Origin: Rugamonas rubra
Lineage (GTDB): Bacteria; Pseudomonadota; Gammaproteobacteria; Burkholderiales; Burkholderiaceae_D
Direction: 5' to 3'
Assembly: GCF_900114705.1 (NCBI RefSeq)
Contig: NZ_FOTW01000009.1
Span: forward strand, 249,152-313,151
DNA length: 64,000 nucleotides
A model generated the notes under the pieces. The model did no database searches and was not told the origin of the DNA. It saw nothing but the letters and a program-made list of their open reading frames with translations. The first letter of the stretch is position 1; every line of letters begins with the position of its first letter. The position numbers and the translations under genes were made by a program. Below are positions 35,766 through 44,683 of the stretch, in pieces.

Positions 35766-37343
35766 TCACAGGCGCTCGGGATAGCCGGTGATGTCGGCGA
35801 TTTCGGCGTACATCGGTTGCAGCCGCTGGTACATCTTCAAATACACGCGGCGGTATAGCCGCTCGTAGATCGCCTGGTTGGCCGGGATGGGCAGGAACAC
35901 CCGGCCCGGCCGCGTCATGGCGCGGGTGGCGGCATCGAAGTCCTTGTGCAGCCCCAGCCCGGCCGCCACGGCGATCGCCGCGCCCAGGCCGGAGGTCTCG
36001 TAGACGTGGGCGCGCGCCGCCGGCAGGCCGAAGATGTCGGCGGTCAGCTGCATCGCCGCGTCGCTCTGCGAGCCGCCGCCGGCCACGCGCAGTTCCGTCA
36101 CCTTGACGCCGCCGCGCTTCTCGATGCGCTCCATGCCCTCGCGCAGCGCGTAGGCCAGCCCCTCCAGAATCGCCCGGTACATGTGGGCGCGGGTGTGCAC
36201 GTCGCCGAATCCGATCATCGCGCCCTTGGCCTCCGGCCCCGGCACGCGGATGCCGGGACTCCAGTACGGTTGCAGCATCAGCCCCATCGAGCCGGGCGGC
36301 ACGTCCTCGACCAGGCCGTCGAACAGCTCCTCCGGCGAGCCGCCGTGGCGGTGCGCGGCGGCCTGCTCCAGGTGGCCGAACTGCTCCTTGAACCAGTTGA
36401 CCATCCAGTAGCCACGGAAGATCTGCACCTCGGTGCTGTAGGCGCCCGGAATGGCGGCCGGGTATGGCGGAATGAAGGGCGTCACCTCGACGTATTTTTT
36501 GGTGGTGGTGTTGACGGTGGCCGTGGTGCCGTAGCTCAGGCAGCCGATGTGCGGCTCGGTGGCGCCGGCGCCGATCACTTCGCAGGCCTTGTCGGCGGCG
36601 GCGGCCACCAGCGGCGTGCCCTGCGGGATGCCGGTGGCGGCGGCGGCGGCGGCCGTGATGGCGCCGATCACCGTGCCCGGCGCAACCAGCTCGGGCAGCA
36701 TGCTCGGCTTGATCGCCAGCGCCTGCCACTTCCAATCGCGCGGGCCGGCCCAGCGGTGGTGCTTGTAGTCGAAGGGCAGATAGGCCACCTGCGAGCCGAT
36801 CGAGTCGACGAAGCGCTCGCACAGGCGGTAGTTCAAAAAGCCGGACAGCAGCAGGAACTTGTCGGTGCGTGCCCAAATGTCGGGCTGCTCGGCGGCGATC
36901 CAGTTGATCTCCGCCTCGCGGCGGAAGAACTCGATGGTCGAGTCGACCCGCGCCAGCTTGAAGGCGGCGCGCCACCAGGGGCTGAGCGGCGGCACCTGGT
37001 CGGTGCGGCGCTGGTCCAGCCAGGTGATGGCCGGGCGCAGCGGCTTGCCGTGCTTGTCGAGGTTGACCACGGTGCCGCGCTGGGTGGTGACGGCGACGCC
37101 CTTGACGGCGGAACGGGGGATGTCGGTGACGCTCCACAGGCGCTGGCAGGCCTCGCAGACGGCCTGCCAGTAACCCTCGGCGTCGTGCTCGGCCCAGCCG
37201 GGATGGTCGGAGAAGTAGGCCTCCAAATGCACCTGCGCCTTGGCGGCGAGATTGCCGTCCAAATCGAACAGCAGCGCGCGCACGCTCTGGGTGCCGTTGT
37301 CGATGGAGAGGATGTACTGGTCTGGGTCTGCCATATTGTTCAT
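35766..37343 (-). CDS. FGGY-family carbohydrate kinase
   Basis: A 525-residue ATP-dependent sugar or polyol kinase. N-terminal phosphate loop YILSIDNGTQSVRALLFDLD, GVAVTTQRGTVVNLDKHGKP, ITWLDQRR with the catalytic Asp region, CLSYGTTATVNTTTKKYVEV (adenosine loop) and ELRVAGGGSQSDAAMQLTAD near the C-terminus. The family includes glycerol, xylulose and ribulose kinases; the substrate is likely a polyol or glycerol-like compound given the glpD-like neighbour. The start at 37343 has GGTGA nine bases before it; an ATG three codons later is possible. A family A palindrome separates it from glpD upstream, and it may be expressed from the same operon. Confidence 0.85.
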   Translation of the reverse strand: MNNMADPDQYILSIDNGTQSVRALLFDLDGNLAAKAQVHLEAYFSDHPGWAEHDAEGYWQAVCEACQRLWSVTDIPRSAVKGVAVTTQRGTVVNLDKHGKPLRPAITWLDQRRTDQVPPLSPWWRAAFKLARVDSTIEFFRREAEINWIAAEQPDIWARTDKFLLLSGFLNYRLCERFVDSIGSQVAYLPFDYKHHRWAGPRDWKWQALAIKPSMLPELVAPGTVIGAITAAAAAATGIPQGTPLVAAAADKACEVIGAGATEPHIGCLSYGTTATVNTTTKKYVEVTPFIPPYPAAIPGAYSTEVQIFRGYWMVNWFKEQFGHLEQAAAHRHGGSPEELFDGLVEDVPPGSMGLMLQPYWSPGIRVPGPEAKGAMIGFGDVHTRAHMYRAILEGLAYALREGMERIEKRGGVKVTELRVAGGGSQSDAAMQLTADIFGLPAARAHVYETSGLGAAIAVAAGLGLHKDFDAATRAMTRPGRVFLPIPANQAIYERLYRRVYLKMYQRLQPMYAEIADITGYPERL

Positions 37344-37394
37344 GTTGTTGTTCACCGATTCTGTGCCGGCCGCCGAACCCGGCGGCGGCAATCC

Positions 37395-37420
37395 AGGGTC
37401 AGACCCTAGGGTCTGACCCT
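37395..37420. repeat. Intergenic palindrome, family A, copy 4
   Basis: Perfect 26-base palindrome identical to copies 2, 3 and 5. It is the only one of the set that lies between two genes on the same strand (glpD-like and the kinase). The flank CTCGACGCCGCAGGGGTTC resembles that of copy 2. Confidence 0.9.
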
Positions 37421-37474
37421 CGCTCGACGCCGCAGGGGTTCAATCGTCGCGCGCGGCGTGCTGGCCAAAGCGCG

Positions 37475-39121
37475 TCAGGGCGCCGGCAGGCTGTAGTGGC
37501 TGTTCCATAATGCCAGATAGGCGTTCTGCTCGGCGCTCCAGCGCGCGTCGCTCCAGCCCAGCTCGGGCTGGCAGATGGCGCGCACCCGCGCCATCACCTC
37601 GACGCCGCCGCCGCGCAGCTGCAGGCCCAGACGGGTGCGGCGCAGCAGCAGGTCCTCCAGCTTTTGCACCGCCTCGCCGCGCGCGGCCCAGCGCAGCTGG
37701 GCCCAGATGGTCTCGCTGCCGGCGATGGTCTCCAGCTCGCCGTCCTGGGCGGCGTCGACCAACGCCTGCGCCTGCAGGCCGTAGCGGCCGCGCAGGCGGG
37801 CCGCCTGGCTGACCGACAGGCGGCGGTTGTAGCGCAGCGGCGGCGGCTGGATGAACACCGGCTGCGGCTGCAGTTCGGCGTCCCAGCCGGGCAGCAGCGG
37901 CGCGGCCTTCTTCAGCGCGTCGAGGGCGATCACGCGGAAGGTGGTCAGCTTGCCGCCGGTGACGGTGAGCAGGCCGTTCTCCAGCCACAGGGCGTGTTCG
38001 CGGCCCTCCTTGGACGGGTCGCTCTGGCCGCTGTCGATCACCGGCCGCACGCCGGCGTAGGTGGCGATGATGTCCCGCTCGACCAGCGCCAGCTGGGGGA
38101 ACTGGTCGTGCAGCGCCGCCATCAAATAGTCGACCTCGGCGCGGGTGATGGCCGCCTCGTGCGCCATGTTGTCACGGTGGTCGACGTCGGTGGTGCCGAC
38201 CAGGGTCACGCCCTCCCAGGGGAAGGCGAACACCGGGCGGCCGTCGGCCGGGTGCATCAGGCTGACCGCCTGCGCCAGCGGCAGGCGCCAGGCCGGCAGC
38301 ACCAGGTGGCTGCCGCGCAGCGGCCGCAGGCGCGGCTCCGCGCCGCCCTGGGCGCGCAGGCCGTCGGCCCAGGCGCCGGTGGCGCTGACCACCAGCCGGG
38401 CGCGCACCTGGTATGTCGCCTCGGTGATGCCATCGCGCAGGCGCGCGCCGCAGACGGCACCGCCCTTGCCCGCTGTGGCGGCTGGCGGGGCAAGGCCTGC
38501 GGCGGCGCCGTCGGCGCGCAGCAGCTGGTCGACCGCCAGGTAGTTGACGGCCACGCCGCCGTGGCGCTGGGCCTCGTGCAGCACGCGCAGCACCAGGCGC
38601 GCGTCGTCGGTTTTGGCGTCGGTGTAGCACATGCCGCCTTCCAGGTCGGTGGTGGCGACGTTGGGCGCCAGCGCGAGGAAGTCGGCGCGCTTGTAGTGGT
38701 GGCGGGCGCGCTGGCCTGCCATCAAATCGTAGATCGCCAGGCCGAGCTGGAACATGCGCCGGCCCGGCTTGCGGCCCCGGTAGTCGCCGAAGGCGAAGCT
38801 CTGCGGTTCGACCAGGCCGGCCGCCTCGCGCAGCAGGTGCTCGCGCTCCCGCACCGATTCGCGCGTCAGGCCGAACTTGCCCTCCTTCAGATAGCGCAGG
38901 CCGCCGTGCACCAGCTTGGACGAGCGGCTCGAGGTGCCCCAGGCGAAGTCGCGCTGCTCGACCAGCAGCGCCTTCAGGCCGCGCCGCGCCGCCTCCAGCA
39001 GGATGCCGGCGCCGGTGATGCCGCCGCCGATGATCAGCAGGTCCCAGTCGCGCGCCAGCAGCGCCGGCAGCTCGGCGCGGCCGCCGTCGGCGCCGCCGCC
39101 CCCGTTCAGGCGCGGGTTCAT
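37475..39121 (-). CDS. glpD: Glycerol-3-phosphate dehydrogenase/oxidase (FAD-dependent)
   Basis: A 548-residue membrane-associated flavoenzyme that oxidises glycerol 3-phosphate to dihydroxyacetone phosphate and passes electrons to quinone. Signs: the FAD dinucleotide fold DLLIIGGGITGAGILLEAAR, GTSSRSSKLVHGGLRYLKEG, FPWEGVTLVGTTDVDHRDN, YAGVRPVIDSGQSDPSKEGR and a C-terminal helical domain. The ATG at 39121 overlaps the stop of the upstream oxidase by four bases (ATGA), which indicates translational coupling. A much longer open frame through the upstream gene in another frame is a GC-rich artefact. Whether the true substrate is glycerol 3-phosphate or a related polyol phosphate is not settled. 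Confidence 0.88.
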   Translation of the reverse strand: MNPRLNGGGGADGGRAELPALLARDWDLLIIGGGITGAGILLEAARRGLKALLVEQRDFAWGTSSRSSKLVHGGLRYLKEGKFGLTRESVREREHLLREAAGLVEPQSFAFGDYRGRKPGRRMFQLGLAIYDLMAGQRARHHYKRADFLALAPNVATTDLEGGMCYTDAKTDDARLVLRVLHEAQRHGGVAVNYLAVDQLLRADGAAAGLAPPAATAGKGGAVCGARLRDGITEATYQVRARLVVSATGAWADGLRAQGGAEPRLRPLRGSHLVLPAWRLPLAQAVSLMHPADGRPVFAFPWEGVTLVGTTDVDHRDNMAHEAAITRAEVDYLMAALHDQFPQLALVERDIIATYAGVRPVIDSGQSDPSKEGREHALWLENGLLTVTGGKLTTFRVIALDALKKAAPLLPGWDAELQPQPVFIQPPPLRYNRRLSVSQAARLRGRYGLQAQALVDAAQDGELETIAGSETIWAQLRWAARGEAVQKLEDLLLRRTRLGLQLRGGGVEVMARVRAICQPELGWSDARWSAEQNAYLALWNSHYSLPAP

Positions 39122-40728
39122 GGCGCCTCGCTCTCGGCCGGCAGCAGTTTGCCCGGGTTCATGATCTGCTGCGGGTCGAAGTGGCGGAACAGGGCGCGCA
39201 TGGCGCCAATGCCCAGCGGCCCCTTCTCCGCCTCCAGGTAGGGCGCGTGGTCGCTGCCGACGCCGTGCTGGTGGCTGATGGTGCCGCCGTGGTCGACGAT
39301 GGCCATGCTGACCGCGCACTTGAGGCTGCGCCAACGCGCCAGGTCCTGCTCGAAGTTGCCCGCCAGCCGGTAGACGAAGGTGGTGTAGACGCTGGCGCCC
39401 TGCGTGTACAGGTGCGACAGGTGGGTGTAGGTGTGCACCTTCTCGCCGTGCAAGGCCAGGGCGGCGCCGGCGGCATCCTCGACCGCCTGCATCATGCCGC
39501 GCACGCGCGGCCAGTCGACCGCCGTCTCCACCGTGTCGATGGCGTAGCCGTGCTGCCAGGCGGCGTTGCGCAGGTAGACGTTGCGGAAGCGGTTCTGCTT
39601 CCACTTGTCGCCCATCTTGCGGCCGATGTGCACGCCGCCGTGCGGCCGGACCAGCGCCAACGCGTCGGCCAGCGCGGTCTTGGCGGCGCGCTTCTTGCCG
39701 CTCACGCCGATCATCAGCATGCACTTGTCCTCCTTGCAGCCGCGCCAGGACAGCCAGGTCTCGAGCGCGCCGATCAGGCCCTTGTGGCCGGCCAGCGCCA
39801 GCATGGTGACGGTCTCCAGCGGGTTCGACAGGCGCAGCATCGACAGCGACAGGCCGCCCTGCACCACTGCGCGCACCGCCGCCTCGGCCTGCTCCCAGCC
39901 GGGAAAGAAGACGGCGTGGAAGGCCTCGTACTCGGCCAGCGGGGTGATGCGCACGGTGGCCTCGGTGAGGATGCCGAGCCGGCCCTCGGAGCCGAGCACC
40001 ATCTCGCGCAGGTCGGTGCCGGCGGCCGAGGCCGGGAAGGTGGGCAGGTCGAGCCGGCCGGCCGGCGTCTCCACCGAGCCGCCCTTGAACATTTGCTCGA
40101 TGCGGCCGTAGCGCAGCGACTGCTGGCCGGACGAGCGGGTGACGATCCAGCCGCCCAGGGTCGAGTATTCGAAGGACTGCGGGAAGTGGCCCAGGGTGTA
40201 GCCGTGGGCGCGCAGCTGCGCCTCCAGGTCGGGGCCGAAGACGCCGGCGCCGAAGCTGGCCAGCTGCGACTGGCGGTCCAGGCTGAGCATCTGGCACAGG
40301 CGGACCGTGCTCACGCTGAGCACGGCGCGCGGGCCGCCCGGCGCCGTCAGGTGGCCGGCCACGCTGGTGCCGCCGCCGTGCGGCACCAGGGCCACGTCGT
40401 GTTCGGCGGCGTAGGCCAGCAGCTCGCGCACGTCCTGCGCGCTTTCGGGGAAGGCGACACCGTCGGGCGCCGTGTCGATCTCGCCGTAGCGCAGGCGCAG
40501 CCAGTCGGGCAGGCTCTGGCCCAGCGCGTGGCGCAGGCGCACGGCGGCGGCCGTGTCGATCAGCCGCTGCGGCGCCAAGCGCGACGGGCGCAAGCGGGCG
40601 CAGGCCTGCTCGAAGGCGGCGTCCGCAATCGCCGTTCCGCTGCCGATGCGCCCGGCCAGAAAGCCCAGCGCGTCCGCGTCGAGCGCAAATTCTATCGTGT
40701 CGTCACCCCAGCCGTTCCAGCGTCTCAT
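39118..40728 (-). CDS. FAD-binding oxidase, alkyldihydroxyacetonephosphate synthase-like
   Basis: A 536-residue flavoprotein of the VAO/PCMH family. The N-terminal part begins MRRWNGWGDDTIEFALDADA; the FAD_binding_4 domain covers about 95-275 (VAFPESAQDVRELLAYAAEH, VPHGGGTSVAGHL, LSLDRQSQLASFGAGVFGPD, GWIVTRSSGQQSLRYGRIEQ), and the C-terminal half is the oxidase domain with THLSHLYTQGASVYTTFVYR and a His-rich ISHQHGVGSDHAPYL near the flavin, as in AGPS. Eukaryotic AGPS makes ether lipids; the role of bacterial relatives encoded next to glpD and a polyol kinase is not established. First gene of this operon. Confidence 0.82.
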   Translation of the reverse strand: MRRWNGWGDDTIEFALDADALGFLAGRIGSGTAIADAAFEQACARLRPSRLAPQRLIDTAAAVRLRHALGQSLPDWLRLRYGEIDTAPDGVAFPESAQDVRELLAYAAEHDVALVPHGGGTSVAGHLTAPGGPRAVLSVSTVRLCQMLSLDRQSQLASFGAGVFGPDLEAQLRAHGYTLGHFPQSFEYSTLGGWIVTRSSGQQSLRYGRIEQMFKGGSVETPAGRLDLPTFPASAAGTDLREMVLGSEGRLGILTEATVRITPLAEYEAFHAVFFPGWEQAEAAVRAVVQGGLSLSMLRLSNPLETVTMLALAGHKGLIGALETWLSWRGCKEDKCMLMIGVSGKKRAAKTALADALALVRPHGGVHIGRKMGDKWKQNRFRNVYLRNAAWQHGYAIDTVETAVDWPRVRGMMQAVEDAAGAALALHGEKVHTYTHLSHLYTQGASVYTTFVYRLAGNFEQDLARWRSLKCAVSMAIVDHGGTISHQHGVGSDHAPYLEAEKGPLGIGAMRALFRHFDPQQIMNPGKLLPAESEAP

Positions 40729-40756
40729 GGTTTTCCTGTTTGCGTTGCGGCGCGCT

Positions 40757-40765
40757 TGCTATACT
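40757..40765 (+). promoter_or_regulatory. Possible extended -10 element for the AraC-type regulator
   Basis: TGCTATACT is a good extended -10 sequence in the 123-base gap between the divergent oxidase and AraC genes, 86 bases before the regulator start. No strong -35 box is seen. Confidence 0.35.
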
Positions 40766-40851
40766 GGCGCGCACTTGTCGATTGATGACAACAGGATAAG
40801 ACCCAACCCTTCACCGGTATTGCGCATTCATGCCATTCGCCTTGTTCGATC

Positions 40852-41931
40852 ATGCCAAGTCCGCTCCCTGAACCGCGCCACGCCGCCCGCGTGGCCGGCT
40901 CCTACCTGCTGCCGCTGCTGGAGGCGGCCGCCGCGCGCAGCGTGCCGGCGGCCGAGCTGGAACGCGGCGCCGGCCTGGCCGCCGGCGCGCTGTGGCCGCT
41001 GCCCGAGACGCTGCCGGCCGACGACTACGTGCGCCTGCTCGAGGTCGGCGCGCGGCTGGCCGGCGACGCCCACTTCGGCCTGCACGTGGGCGAGCGCTTC
41101 AAGCTGGGCACCTACAGCGTCTACGGTTTGATTTTGTTGAGCTGCCGCGACTTCGGCCACGCCTTCGAGCAGACCATGCGCTACGAGCAGCTGGCCCACG
41201 ACCTGGGCCGTTCGGCGCTGCACACGGCCGACGGCCTGGCCCGCTACACCTGGCACAGCCACTACGACGCCGGCCAGCGCCACCTGGCAGACAGCGTGTT
41301 CGCCGGCATCCGCGTGTTCGGCAACTGGCTGGCCGGCCTGACCTTGCCGCCGGCGCAGCTGGAGCTGAGCCACGCCGGCGCCGGCCGGGACGGCGACGCC
41401 GAGTACCTGCGCGTGCTGGGCGCGCTGCCGCGCTTCGGCGCGCCGGCCAACGTCGCCACTTTCGACGCCCAGCTGCTGGCCTGGCCGGTGCCCAACGCCG
41501 ACGTCAGCCTGTACCCGGTGCTGCAGCAGCACGCCGAACAGCTGCTGGCGCTGCGCGCCCGCGCCGGCGCCGACATCCGCGTGCAGGTGCGCGGCGCCAT
41601 CGCGCGCAAGCTGGCCGAGGGCCAGGTGCGCCTGGCCACCATCGCCGAGGAGTTGAAGCTGTCGCCGCGCACCCTGCAGCGCAAGCTGAGCGAGGCCGGC
41701 GCCACCTTCCAGCAGGTGCTCGACCAGGCCCGCTTCGCGCTGGCCAAGGACTATCTGCGCCAGCCGGGACTGAGCCTGGTCGACATCGCCTTCCTGCTCG
41801 GCTACCAGGAGCAGAGCGCCTTCAACCACGCCTTCCGCGAATGGGCCGGGGTCAACCCGGGCGCCTACCGCGAGCGCGGTATCGGCACCGGCGGCGGCAC
41901 CGGCGGCGGCACCGGCACCGGCGCCGGCTAG
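40852..41931 (+). CDS. AraC-family transcriptional regulator
   Basis: A 359-residue regulator. The N-terminal Arabinose_bd/OruR-like domain covers about 15-225 (YLLPLLEAAAARSVPAAELE, YSVYGLILLSCRDFGHAFEQ); two helix-turn-helix units follow at 240-340 (VRLATIAEELKLSPRTLQRK, SLVDIAFLLGYQEQSAFNHA, FREWAGVNPGAYR). The last 15 residues are a Gly/Thr repeat (GTGGGTGGGT) from a simple GC repeat. Divergent to the oxidase-glpD-kinase operon, which it probably controls. Its stop codon overlaps the stop of the next gene, which is on the other strand: the shared bases are CTAG. Confidence 0.88.
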   Translation: MPSPLPEPRHAARVAGSYLLPLLEAAAARSVPAAELERGAGLAAGALWPLPETLPADDYVRLLEVGARLAGDAHFGLHVGERFKLGTYSVYGLILLSCRDFGHAFEQTMRYEQLAHDLGRSALHTADGLARYTWHSHYDAGQRHLADSVFAGIRVFGNWLAGLTLPPAQLELSHAGAGRDGDAEYLRVLGALPRFGAPANVATFDAQLLAWPVPNADVSLYPVLQQHAEQLLALRARAGADIRVQVRGAIARKLAEGQVRLATIAEELKLSPRTLQRKLSEAGATFQQVLDQARFALAKDYLRQPGLSLVDIAFLLGYQEQSAFNHAFREWAGVNPGAYRERGIGTGGGTGGGTGTGAG

Positions 41932-42422
41932 GTCTCGGCGCCGCGCAGGCGCAGGAAGGGGCCGATGCAGCGCTTGCCCTCGCGGTCCAGGCAGGACAGG
42001 AACATGTTGCCGCCGGGGTGGAACAGCAGGTAGGTGGTGCTGACGTGGCCGGGCCGGGTGATCTCGCCGCTGCAGTCGCGCTTGCCGTTGTCCTTGACGA
42101 TGGTGTCGACCTGCTTGTAGTAGCCGCGCGGGTCGGGCTGGTCGGCGATCTCGAACGAGGACTCGGCCACCTCCTGCGCGCTGGTGACCAGGCTGCTGCC
42201 GTCCGGGTGCATGCGGTAGATCTCGCGGCAGGCGCCGTCCGGCAGGGTCAACTGCCAGGTGCCGATGATGGGGTGGTCGGCGCGCAGCGGCGCCGCCGTG
42301 GCCGCCGCCGGCGCCACGGCCAAGGCCAAGGCCAAGGCCAAGGCCGGGGCCGGGGCCGGGGCCGGGGCCGGGGCCGGGGCCGGGGCCAGCAGCGACAGCA
42401 CTAGTCGGATACTCGGTTTCAT
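41928..42422 (-). CDS. Secreted protein with repeat-containing signal peptide
   Basis: A 164-residue protein of no recognised family. The start MKPSIRLVLSLL leads into (Ala-Pro)x7 and (Ala-Leu)x4 and then AVAPAAATAAP, a signal peptide whose core is built from hexanucleotide repeats. The mature part has IIGTWQLTLPDGACREIYRM, SSLVTSAQEVAESSFEIA, and FHPGGNMFLSCLDREGKRCI, with four Cys and a lipocalin- or calycin-like opening (GTWxL). It is predicted to be periplasmic. It is followed on the same strand by nothing; upstream lies the SRPBCC gene with a 27-base gap. Confidence 0.65.
   Translation of the reverse strand: MKPSIRLVLSLLAPAPAPAPAPAPAPALALALALAVAPAAATAAPLRADHPIIGTWQLTLPDGACREIYRMHPDGSSLVTSAQEVAESSFEIADQPDPRGYYKQVDTIVKDNGKRDCSGEITRPGHVSTTYLLFHPGGNMFLSCLDREGKRCIGPFLRLRGAET
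42319..42384. repeat. Hexanucleotide tandem repeat inside a signal-peptide coding region
   Basis: Four units of GCCAAG (42319-42342) are followed by seven of GCCGGG (42343-42384). On the coding strand they encode Ala-Leu and Ala-Pro pairs. As the unit is six bases, gain or loss of units keeps the frame and only changes the length of the hydrophobic core. Confidence 0.9.
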
Positions 42423-42449
42423 CGCGCCTCCCCCGCTGGGTTGGACGGC

Positions 42450-42977
42450 CTACTGCTCGGCCGCCACCTTCATGTTGGCCAGACCGGTCTCGAAGTCCTT
42501 GCCGATCATGCTGTCCATGCTGGTCACCAGCCCCATCAGCTTGGTGACGAAGCTGGCCGGGCCGGACATGGTCCAGGTCACCACGGTCTGCCCGCCCTGC
42601 GGCGTCAGCAGAAACTCGGTGGTGTTGTGCGACTCGAAGGGCTTGAGGAAGTCCAGCTTGATCTGCGCCCGCGTCGGCGCGGCCAGCGCGACGATCTCCA
42701 TGCGGCCGGCGCCGACCTTGTCGTTGCCCTCCCAGGAGTAGACGGCGCCCTGCTCGCGCGCCGCGCCGCTGAAGGTGCGCCGCATCGCCGGGTCGAGCTT
42801 CTCCCAAGGCGACCAGGTGGTCCAGTTGTGGAAGTCGCTGATCAGCGGCATGATCTTCTCCGGCGCCGCCTTGATGGTGGCGCTGCGCTGGACCCGGAAG
42901 CTGTTCGGCTGCAGCGCGGCGGCGAACAACACCAGCGCGATCAAGACGACAACGGCAATGGCGGTTTTCTTGAGCAT
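42450..42977 (-). CDS. SRPBCC-family (polyketide cyclase-like) protein
   Basis: A 175-residue protein with a membrane anchor or signal (KTAIAVVVLIALVLFAAALQ) and a START/Bet v1-like domain: SFRVQRSATIKAAPEKIMPL, DFHNWTTWSPWEKLDPAMRR, YSWEGNDKVGAGRMEIVAL, FEFLLTPQGG-like TTEFLLTPQGGQTVVTWTMS, and a C-terminal helix GKDFETGLANMKVAAEQ. This fold binds hydrophobic ligands; no ligand can be named. It precedes the secreted protein gene on the same strand. Confidence 0.82.
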   Translation of the reverse strand: MLKKTAIAVVVLIALVLFAAALQPNSFRVQRSATIKAAPEKIMPLISDFHNWTTWSPWEKLDPAMRRTFSGAAREQGAVYSWEGNDKVGAGRMEIVALAAPTRAQIKLDFLKPFESHNTTEFLLTPQGGQTVVTWTMSGPASFVTKLMGLVTSMDSMIGKDFETGLANMKVAAEQ

Positions 42978-43133
42978 GGCTTCCTCTGCTGTCGGTGGGT
43001 GGACGGCCGGCCGGGCGACGCGGACGGTACAGCGCGCCGATGGGACAGCGGCCGGCCTAGATTAGCATGTTTTCCGGCGCGCTTAGGCGCCGCGCCGCGC
43101 CGTGTGCGTCCGCTTCGACATGGCGCAAACCGC

Positions 43134-44630
43134 TCAGCGCGCGCGCAGCCGCACCGGCAACGAACTCGGCGTCATGGTGAAGGTGAAGGTCTCCTCGGCC
43201 GGCGCCGCGCCCGGCACCGGCTCGAGCACGAAATTCTTCGCCAGCATGGCCATCGCCATCTTGATCTCGGCCATCGCCAGGTAGCGCCCCGGGCAGAAGC
43301 GCGGCCCGCCGCCGAAGGGGAACAGCTTGCGCGCCGGGTCGTCGCCGGCGCCGCCGGCGCCGTCCAGCCAGCGCTCGGGGCGGAACTGGTCGGCCTGCTC
43401 GAACTCGCCGCCGCGCTCGGCGCAGTGGCGCAGCAGGCAGAAGATGATGGTCCCGGCCGGCACCGCGACGTCGCCCAGCGCCATGTCGTGGTTCGGCTGC
43501 AGCGCCATGATCGGCGCCACCGGCTTCAGGCGCATCGCCTCGCGCGTCGCCGCGTCCAGGTAGCGCAGCTGCTCGAGGCCGCGGTAGTCGTCCAGCACGG
43601 CGGCGCCGCCCAGCACCCGCGCGCTCTCGGCGGCCAGCGTCTCGGCCTCGCGCGGCTGGCGCGCCAGGAAGTCGATCAGCCAGGCCATGGTGTTGGAGGT
43701 GGTGTCCTCGCCGGCGAACACCATGGTCACGGCGTTGCCGACCACCACCTCGTCGCTGAAGCCGGAGCCGTCCTCGTCGCGGGCGGCGATCAGCGCCTCG
43801 AGCATGTTCGACGGCTTCTGCCGCAGCGCCGGATCGCGCTCCATGCGGCGGCGCGCCTCGGCGATGAAGCCGAGGATGGCCTGGCGCACGCGCGCCGAGG
43901 CGGCGTCGGCCTCGCGGTCGACGGCGCGCTTGAGCAGCCCGACGCGCCAATAGGCGAACGGCGAGGTCAGCCGCCGCGCCAGGCGGTTGAAGAGGAACTC
44001 GATGTCGCGCTGCAGCGGGTTGTCCTCGCGCTCCAGGCTGTTGAGGTCCTGCCCCATCGCCAGGCCGACGGTGACGTCCAAGGTGTAGGCCTTCAGGTCG
44101 CGCGCCAGGTCGACCGGGCGGCCGGCGGCGACGGCCGCCTGCCAGCGCAGGCGCAGGCGTTCGGTGTAGGCCGCCAGCGTCGGGAAGAAGCGGTGGATCA
44201 CCTCGGGTGTCAGGGCGCGCATCACCAGCTTGCGCTGGCGCCGCCACTCCTCGCCCTCGACGGTGAACAGGCCGCGCGTGCCCATCTCCTCGAGCAGGCG
44301 GGCGGTGCGCGCGGGGCGCCGCATCGCCTCGGGCCGGTCGCGCAGCAGCGCGGCGATGAGCTCGCGCTCGGCCGTCACCAGCACCGTGCGGTTGAGGATA
44401 CGGAAGCGGTACAGCGGGCCGAATTCGCGGCCCCAGTCCTCCAGCACGCGGTGGAAGCGGGTCGTGTTGATCGCCCTGGCGCTGCCCATGATGGGGCTGC
44501 CCTTCGGCCCCGGCAGGTCGGCCAGCTGGCGCCCCGGCCGCCGCGCCTGCTCCCGCCCCTGCTCCCGCCCGTGCCGCTGTGGCTCGCCGCCGGCCAGGCC
44601 GGGCGCCGCGCCGATGCTGACTTCATCCAT
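43134..44630 (-). CDS. Cytochrome P450
   Basis: A 498-residue heme monooxygenase. The N-terminal 50 residues are polar, with Glu/Arg/Gln-rich low complexity, and there is no membrane anchor, so it is probably soluble. Family motifs are LPGPKGSPIMGSA at the start of the fold, FAGEDTTSNTMAWLIDFLAR (I helix with Glu-Asp-Thr-Thr), the K-helix ExxR in ATREAMRLKPVAP, FRPERWLDG and the heme-binding Cys in PFGGGPRFCPGRYLAMAEI. It resembles CYP102/CYP4-type fatty-acid hydroxylases, but the substrate is a guess. AGGAGCGACG precedes the ATG at 44630. No ferredoxin gene is adjacent. Confidence 0.9.
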   Translation of the reverse strand: MDEVSIGAAPGLAGGEPQRHGREQGREQARRPGRQLADLPGPKGSPIMGSARAINTTRFHRVLEDWGREFGPLYRFRILNRTVLVTAERELIAALLRDRPEAMRRPARTARLLEEMGTRGLFTVEGEEWRRQRKLVMRALTPEVIHRFFPTLAAYTERLRLRWQAAVAAGRPVDLARDLKAYTLDVTVGLAMGQDLNSLEREDNPLQRDIEFLFNRLARRLTSPFAYWRVGLLKRAVDREADAASARVRQAILGFIAEARRRMERDPALRQKPSNMLEALIAARDEDGSGFSDEVVVGNAVTMVFAGEDTTSNTMAWLIDFLARQPREAETLAAESARVLGGAAVLDDYRGLEQLRYLDAATREAMRLKPVAPIMALQPNHDMALGDVAVPAGTIIFCLLRHCAERGGEFEQADQFRPERWLDGAGGAGDDPARKLFPFGGGPRFCPGRYLAMAEIKMAMAMLAKNFVLEPVPGAAPAEETFTFTMTPSSLPVRLRAR

Positions 44631-44683
44631 CGTCGCTCCTCTCGATTCGGATCGTGCCGCCCGCCGCCGCAGTGGCGCCGGCT

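Noticed and set aside
37475..40297. A 940-codon open frame that would fuse the glpD-like protein with an N-terminal extension
   Set aside because: The first 390 codons are an out-of-frame reading of the FAD oxidase gene, which is well supported in its own frame; the ATG at 39121 with an ATGA overlap explains the real start.
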